From Thermoflexus hugenholtzii JAD2 (lineage in GTDB: Bacteria; Chloroflexota; Chloroflexia; Chloroflexales; Roseiflexaceae), in NCBI GenBank assembly GCA_945881915.1, contig CAMCVW010000005.1:62001-126000 (forward strand): a DNA stretch of 64,000 nt, given 5' to 3'. Within the stretch, counting starts at the first letter, position 1. The number at the start of each line of letters is the position of its first letter. A program made the position numbers and the translations under genes. Under the pieces are notes generated by a model. The model saw only the letters and a list, made by a program, of their open reading frames with translations, was not told the origin of the DNA and searched no databases. This document shows positions 61,193 through 64,000 of the stretch, piece by piece.

Positions 61193-61968
61193 CCACGGAA
61201 CGTTTCTATCACATTGGGTATGGGCGTGGGGATTTTGGGGTGACCCAACCGACTATGGCGTTGCTGTCAGGTGATCCCGAACGGGCAGCGCTCATTGCCC
61301 GCACGTACCTGACCGACGTGACCATTTTGTCTGATCATCGTGGCTTGCATAGTTCGTTGGGGTATTTGCCCAACGGTACCGCTGTGATATCGGCGACGAG
61401 TGGGATGGGCGCGCCGTCATTGAGTATTGTGGTGAACGAATTGGTGCAAGTCGGGATACGTTCTATCATCCGGGTGGGGACCTGTGGGTCTATACAGCCG
61501 CATGTATTGCCTGGGCACGTCGTGGTATCGCAGGCTGCCTTGTGCCGTCAGGGTGCTGCGAGTGACATTGCTCCGCTCGAGTACCCCGCAGCTGCAGACC
61601 CATACATCACCATTGCATTGATGGAAGCAGCCAAAGCGCAGCTGATTCCCGCACACATGGGGGTGACCGCCTCTGTCGATACGTTCTATGAAGGGCAGGA
61701 ACGGCACGCGTCGGCCAACCCTCATCTGCTGCGGAGTCATATAGGCGCGACCGCAGAATACCAGCACCTCAACGTGTTGAACTACGAGATGGAAGCAGGG
61801 ACGTTGTTCAAAATGGGACTGGTGTATGGTTTTGCAGCGGGGTGTGTGTGTGCCGCAGTGGCACAGCGAACCACCGCCGAGACGATTGTCCTCGACCAAA
61901 AAGCCGAAGGCGTTGATCGTGCCATTCGGACGGCGATCGGTGCACTGACAAGCCTGTCTCAGCGCTAG
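61189..61968 (+). CDS. udp: uridine phosphorylase-type nucleoside phosphorylase
   Basis: The 259-residue enzyme uses phosphate to split uridine or a related nucleoside. LLSGDPERAALIA is the phosphate-binding motif, IRVGTCGSIQPHV the core, and NYEMEAGTLFKMG the ribose-binding Glu-Met-Glu. GGAGG is seven bases before the ATG at 61189; longer frames pass through the small membrane gene. Its stop TAG shares the palindromic CTAG with the stop of the opposing lipoprotein gene. With two nucleoside hydrolases in the window, nucleoside salvage is well covered. Confidence 0.9.
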   Translation: MTTERFYHIGYGRGDFGVTQPTMALLSGDPERAALIARTYLTDVTILSDHRGLHSSLGYLPNGTAVISATSGMGAPSLSIVVNELVQVGIRSIIRVGTCGSIQPHVLPGHVVVSQAALCRQGAASDIAPLEYPAAADPYITIALMEAAKAQLIPAHMGVTASVDTFYEGQERHASANPHLLRSHIGATAEYQHLNVLNYEMEAGTLFKMGLVYGFAAGCVCAAVAQRTTAETIVLDQKAEGVDRAIRTAIGALTSLSQR

Positions 61969-63218
61969 GGCAGATCACGCGCCAACATGCCGAGGTACGC
62001 AGCAATGTTGACCACGTCGGCGTTTTCGTAGTTGCTCAGAACGACCACGGTGATATCGGGGTCAGGGAAGTTGCCCAAAAACGTGCGCATCCCGCTGGCC
62101 ATTCCGTCATGATGAACCGATTCCATCCCTGCGAGCGGATTGCGCATGACGCCTAGTGCGTAGTTCTTGATTTGTGTGGTCCGCATGAGGGCGAGTGTCT
62201 CGGGCTTCAGGACCTGGCCATCGTGGAGTGCTCGGTCCCAGCGGTAGAGGTCATCGATGGTCGAGTAGAGCCCCCCTGCAGAATTGAGCGTCGAGGCATC
62301 GATGGCGTCAGCGGGTATCCCCATACCATAGAGCCCGAGCGCCAGGGACGGATCATTCCCCGCGACGCTATGGTCATAGTCGGTGTCGTTCAATCCCAGC
62401 GGGATGCACAGTTCGTTTTTAATGAGGTCAGCATAGGGCATGCCGGTGATATATTCGAGCATTTGACCGAGCAAAATATAGCCCGAATTTGAATATTTGT
62501 ACATACGGCCAGGGGTAAAAATGAGGGGCTCATTGCGAAAACGCGCGATGAGCTCTTCGCGTGTGGTGGGCGTTGCCTGACGGGCGTCGAAATCACCAAA
62601 ATCAGTGTAATCGGGAATCCCCGAACTATGGGACAGGATCTGCCGAATGGTAATCGGTTGCCATTGCGTGGGGCAAAATTCGAGATAACTACAAATCCGG
62701 TCGTCGATGTTGAGCTTCCCTTGCTCATGGAGCCGCAGAATCAGCACTGCAGTGAATTGTTTGGTAATAGAGGCGATGCGGAATTTGGTGGTTGCCGTGT
62801 TGCGGGTCGTCCGATTGGCCATGCCGTAGCCGTGACGCAGGAGTATTTCGCCGCGACGAGCAATCAGGATGCTCCCGCTATACAGACCCGCTGCTTCGAG
62901 GGTGCGCATGTGCTGACCAAGGACGTTGTCGGCACCGACGGAACCGACTTCGATGGGGTCGAGATTCATGGGGATCGGCGCGATGGTTGGTTCTGCGCCT
63001 ATGGGAGTGGCCTTCGGGTCGTTATCCTGGTTTGGCGAAAAGGGAACCGTCGTGGCGTTGAGTTGTGCTGCCGCGACAGTTGGTACGGTGACCAATCCAC
63101 CTTCGACGGTCACGGTGGGCAGCGTGGGGAGTGTGGGTTGTGCGTTGAAACTCCCAATCGCGGTTCCGCATGCGTTCAACAGCACCATGCAGAGCATGGC
63201 AAAAATCAGCAGGCGCAT
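61965..63218 (-). CDS. lipoprotein serine hydrolase (beta-lactamase/DD-peptidase family)
   Basis: The 417-residue protein starts with a lipoprotein signal ending in LLNACG, then a Thr/Pro-rich linker of about 80 residues, and a class C beta-lactamase-like domain: catalytic Ser and Lys in RIASITKQF, the tyrosine motif YKYSNSGYILLG, and HHDGMASG as the third box. Most such proteins are D-aminopeptidases, esterases or carboxypeptidases, not drug resistance enzymes. ATG 63218 overlaps the end of the glycosyltransferase by 13 bases. It ends tail to tail with udp, sharing four bases. Confidence 0.9.
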   Translation of the reverse strand: MRLLIFAMLCMVLLNACGTAIGSFNAQPTLPTLPTVTVEGGLVTVPTVAAAQLNATTVPFSPNQDNDPKATPIGAEPTIAPIPMNLDPIEVGSVGADNVLGQHMRTLEAAGLYSGSILIARRGEILLRHGYGMANRTTRNTATTKFRIASITKQFTAVLILRLHEQGKLNIDDRICSYLEFCPTQWQPITIRQILSHSSGIPDYTDFGDFDARQATPTTREELIARFRNEPLIFTPGRMYKYSNSGYILLGQMLEYITGMPYADLIKNELCIPLGLNDTDYDHSVAGNDPSLALGLYGMGIPADAIDASTLNSAGGLYSTIDDLYRWDRALHDGQVLKPETLALMRTTQIKNYALGVMRNPLAGMESVHHDGMASGMRTFLGNFPDPDITVVVLSNYENADVVNIAAYLGMLARDLP

Positions 63219-64000
63219 GCGTGTGCATTCGTAGCAGTGCGAATCAAAGAGCGATAGACATCCAATACGTCGCAGCCGATGTTGCTCCATCCGTAGCGCT
63301 CGGCACGTGCACGGGCAGCTACCCCCATTTGGTGGGCAACGTGGGGATCGTTGAGCACGCGAGCCAAATTGTCAGCGAGTTGGCTGGCATCGTCGGGTGC
63401 GGTCAACAGTCCATCGACGCCGTGCGTGATGATGGTGGCGGGTCCGCCAGCATTGGTAGCAATGACCGGCCTGCCGCTGGCGAGCGCTTCGAGGGCTGCC
63501 ATGCCAAAAGATTCGTAATGCGAAGGCATCGTCACCACGTCACACGCAGCGTGGTAGAGCGAGAGTTGGCTCTGCGGCCGGGCGCCGACAAAACGGATGG
63601 CGTGACTGATGCCAAGCTCCGTGCGCAGAGCGTCGAGGCGAATTTGTTCGTTGTTCCAGAGGTGTGGCTGCTCGTCACTTGCTCCACCCACAATGATTGC
63701 CTCGAGCGCAGCGAGCGTCGGAGTACTCGTACGCAACTGGGCTACGGCACGGATCAAGGCATCGATCCCCTTGAGTGGTTCGATGCGCCCGATGAGCAGT
63801 GCCAGTGGGGTTGGTTGGGCGGGCAGACCGAGCTGGCAGCGTGCGTCGGCCATATCGGCCGGATGAAAACGCTGCAGATCGACGCCGCAGGGAATCACAC
63901 GAATATGCTCGGGATTGGCATCATAGTGCCACACCATCTGACTCAAGTCGACGGTGGTGGCAGCCACGATGGCATCGGCAGAACGCAAAATGTGGCCTTC
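63206..64000 (-). CDS. GT4-family glycosyltransferase (5' end outside window)
   Basis: The frame is open to the window edge; only the last 264 residues are seen. They hold the C-terminal half of a GT-B GT4 enzyme: VIPCGVDLQRFHP, LIGRIEPLKGIDALI, VRFVG-type strand IRFVGARPQSQL, and the sugar-nucleotide motif PSHYESFGMAALEALASG with GGPATIITHGVDGLL. It is close to mannosyl, inositol or sucrose-phosphate synthase-like enzymes, which transfer sugar to a soluble or lipid acceptor. The acceptor-binding N-terminal domain is outside the window. Confidence 0.92.
   Translation of the reverse strand, partial: EGHILRSADAIVAATTVDLSQMVWHYDANPEHIRVIPCGVDLQRFHPADMADARCQLGLPAQPTPLALLIGRIEPLKGIDALIRAVAQLRTSTPTLAALEAIIVGGASDEQPHLWNNEQIRLDALRTELGISHAIRFVGARPQSQLSLYHAACDVVTMPSHYESFGMAALEALASGRPVIATNAGGPATIITHGVDGLLTAPDDASQLADNLARVLNDPHVAHQMGVAARARAERYGWSNIGCDVLDVYRSLIRTATNAHACAC

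Overview
The window looks like a chromosomal segment of a Chloroflexota (Chloroflexia-like) bacterium. This is inferred from protein style rather than from rRNA, which is absent. Pointers are a membrane-anchored GerMN protein with a cysteine-rich N-terminal module, a DUF3037 gene behind the tail of a HipA-like gene, Thr/Pro/Ala-rich linkers in exported proteins, a phytoene-desaturase-type carotenoid enzyme and short EF-Ts. Base composition is moderate. Nearly all DNA is coding, with tight operons, many ATGA start/stop overlaps and strong hairpin terminators. No tRNA, rRNA, CRISPR array, insertion sequence or phage gene was seen.

Layout. 0-10 kb: HipA-like tail and DUF3037; then, on the minus strand, a YprB-type nuclease and a PknB/PASTA kinase; a nucleoside hydrolase and a PspC protein; and a minus-strand set CYTH/CHAD - SbcC - FGE/SUMF1-like. 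10-17 kb: tig-clpP-clpX (proteostasis), an OmpR-type response regulator, and gyrA. 17-24 kb: phosphoesterase, RluA-type pseudouridine synthase, RmlB, a degenerate paralogue of part of the neighbouring gene, and a large secreted PGRP-type amidase. 24-31 kb: tsaD, TauE/SafE transporter, DUF2007-like, secDF, a DsbA-like oxidoreductase, a YcaQ-like glycosylase. 31-37 kb: plus-strand run fmdB-like - cysE - cysS - prmA - rsmE - S41 protease. 37-47.4 kb: accessory stretch with a carotenoid desaturase, a second TauE/SafE protein, a TIM-barrel isomerase, an intact and a broken staphylococcal-nuclease gene, a GH4 glycosidase, a possible VOC remnant, a second nucleoside hydrolase and a large broken membrane-protein gene.

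47.6-64 kb: minus-strand housekeeping: DUF177-rpmF-fabH-fabD (fatty-acid synthesis, under a consensus promoter), phosphoesterase-rsmD-coaD-small protein, and rpsB-tsf-pyrH-frr-uppS-cdsA-rseP (translation, UMP kinase, lipid and wall precursors, intramembrane proteolysis). A GerMN protein faces the phosphoesterase operon across a palindromic promoter region. The window closes with an ATC-hydrolase-like gene divergent from a small membrane protein and uridine phosphorylase, then a lipoprotein serine hydrolase and a truncated GT4 glycosyltransferase.

The most notable feature is a concentration of decaying genes at 20-21 kb and 40-47 kb, each readable only by joining frames, while all core genes are intact. 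No clearly new multi-gene system was found. The best candidates for follow-up are the CHAD-SbcC-SUMF1 set, the uncharacterised duplicated module of the amidase, and the cysteine-rich GerMN protein.
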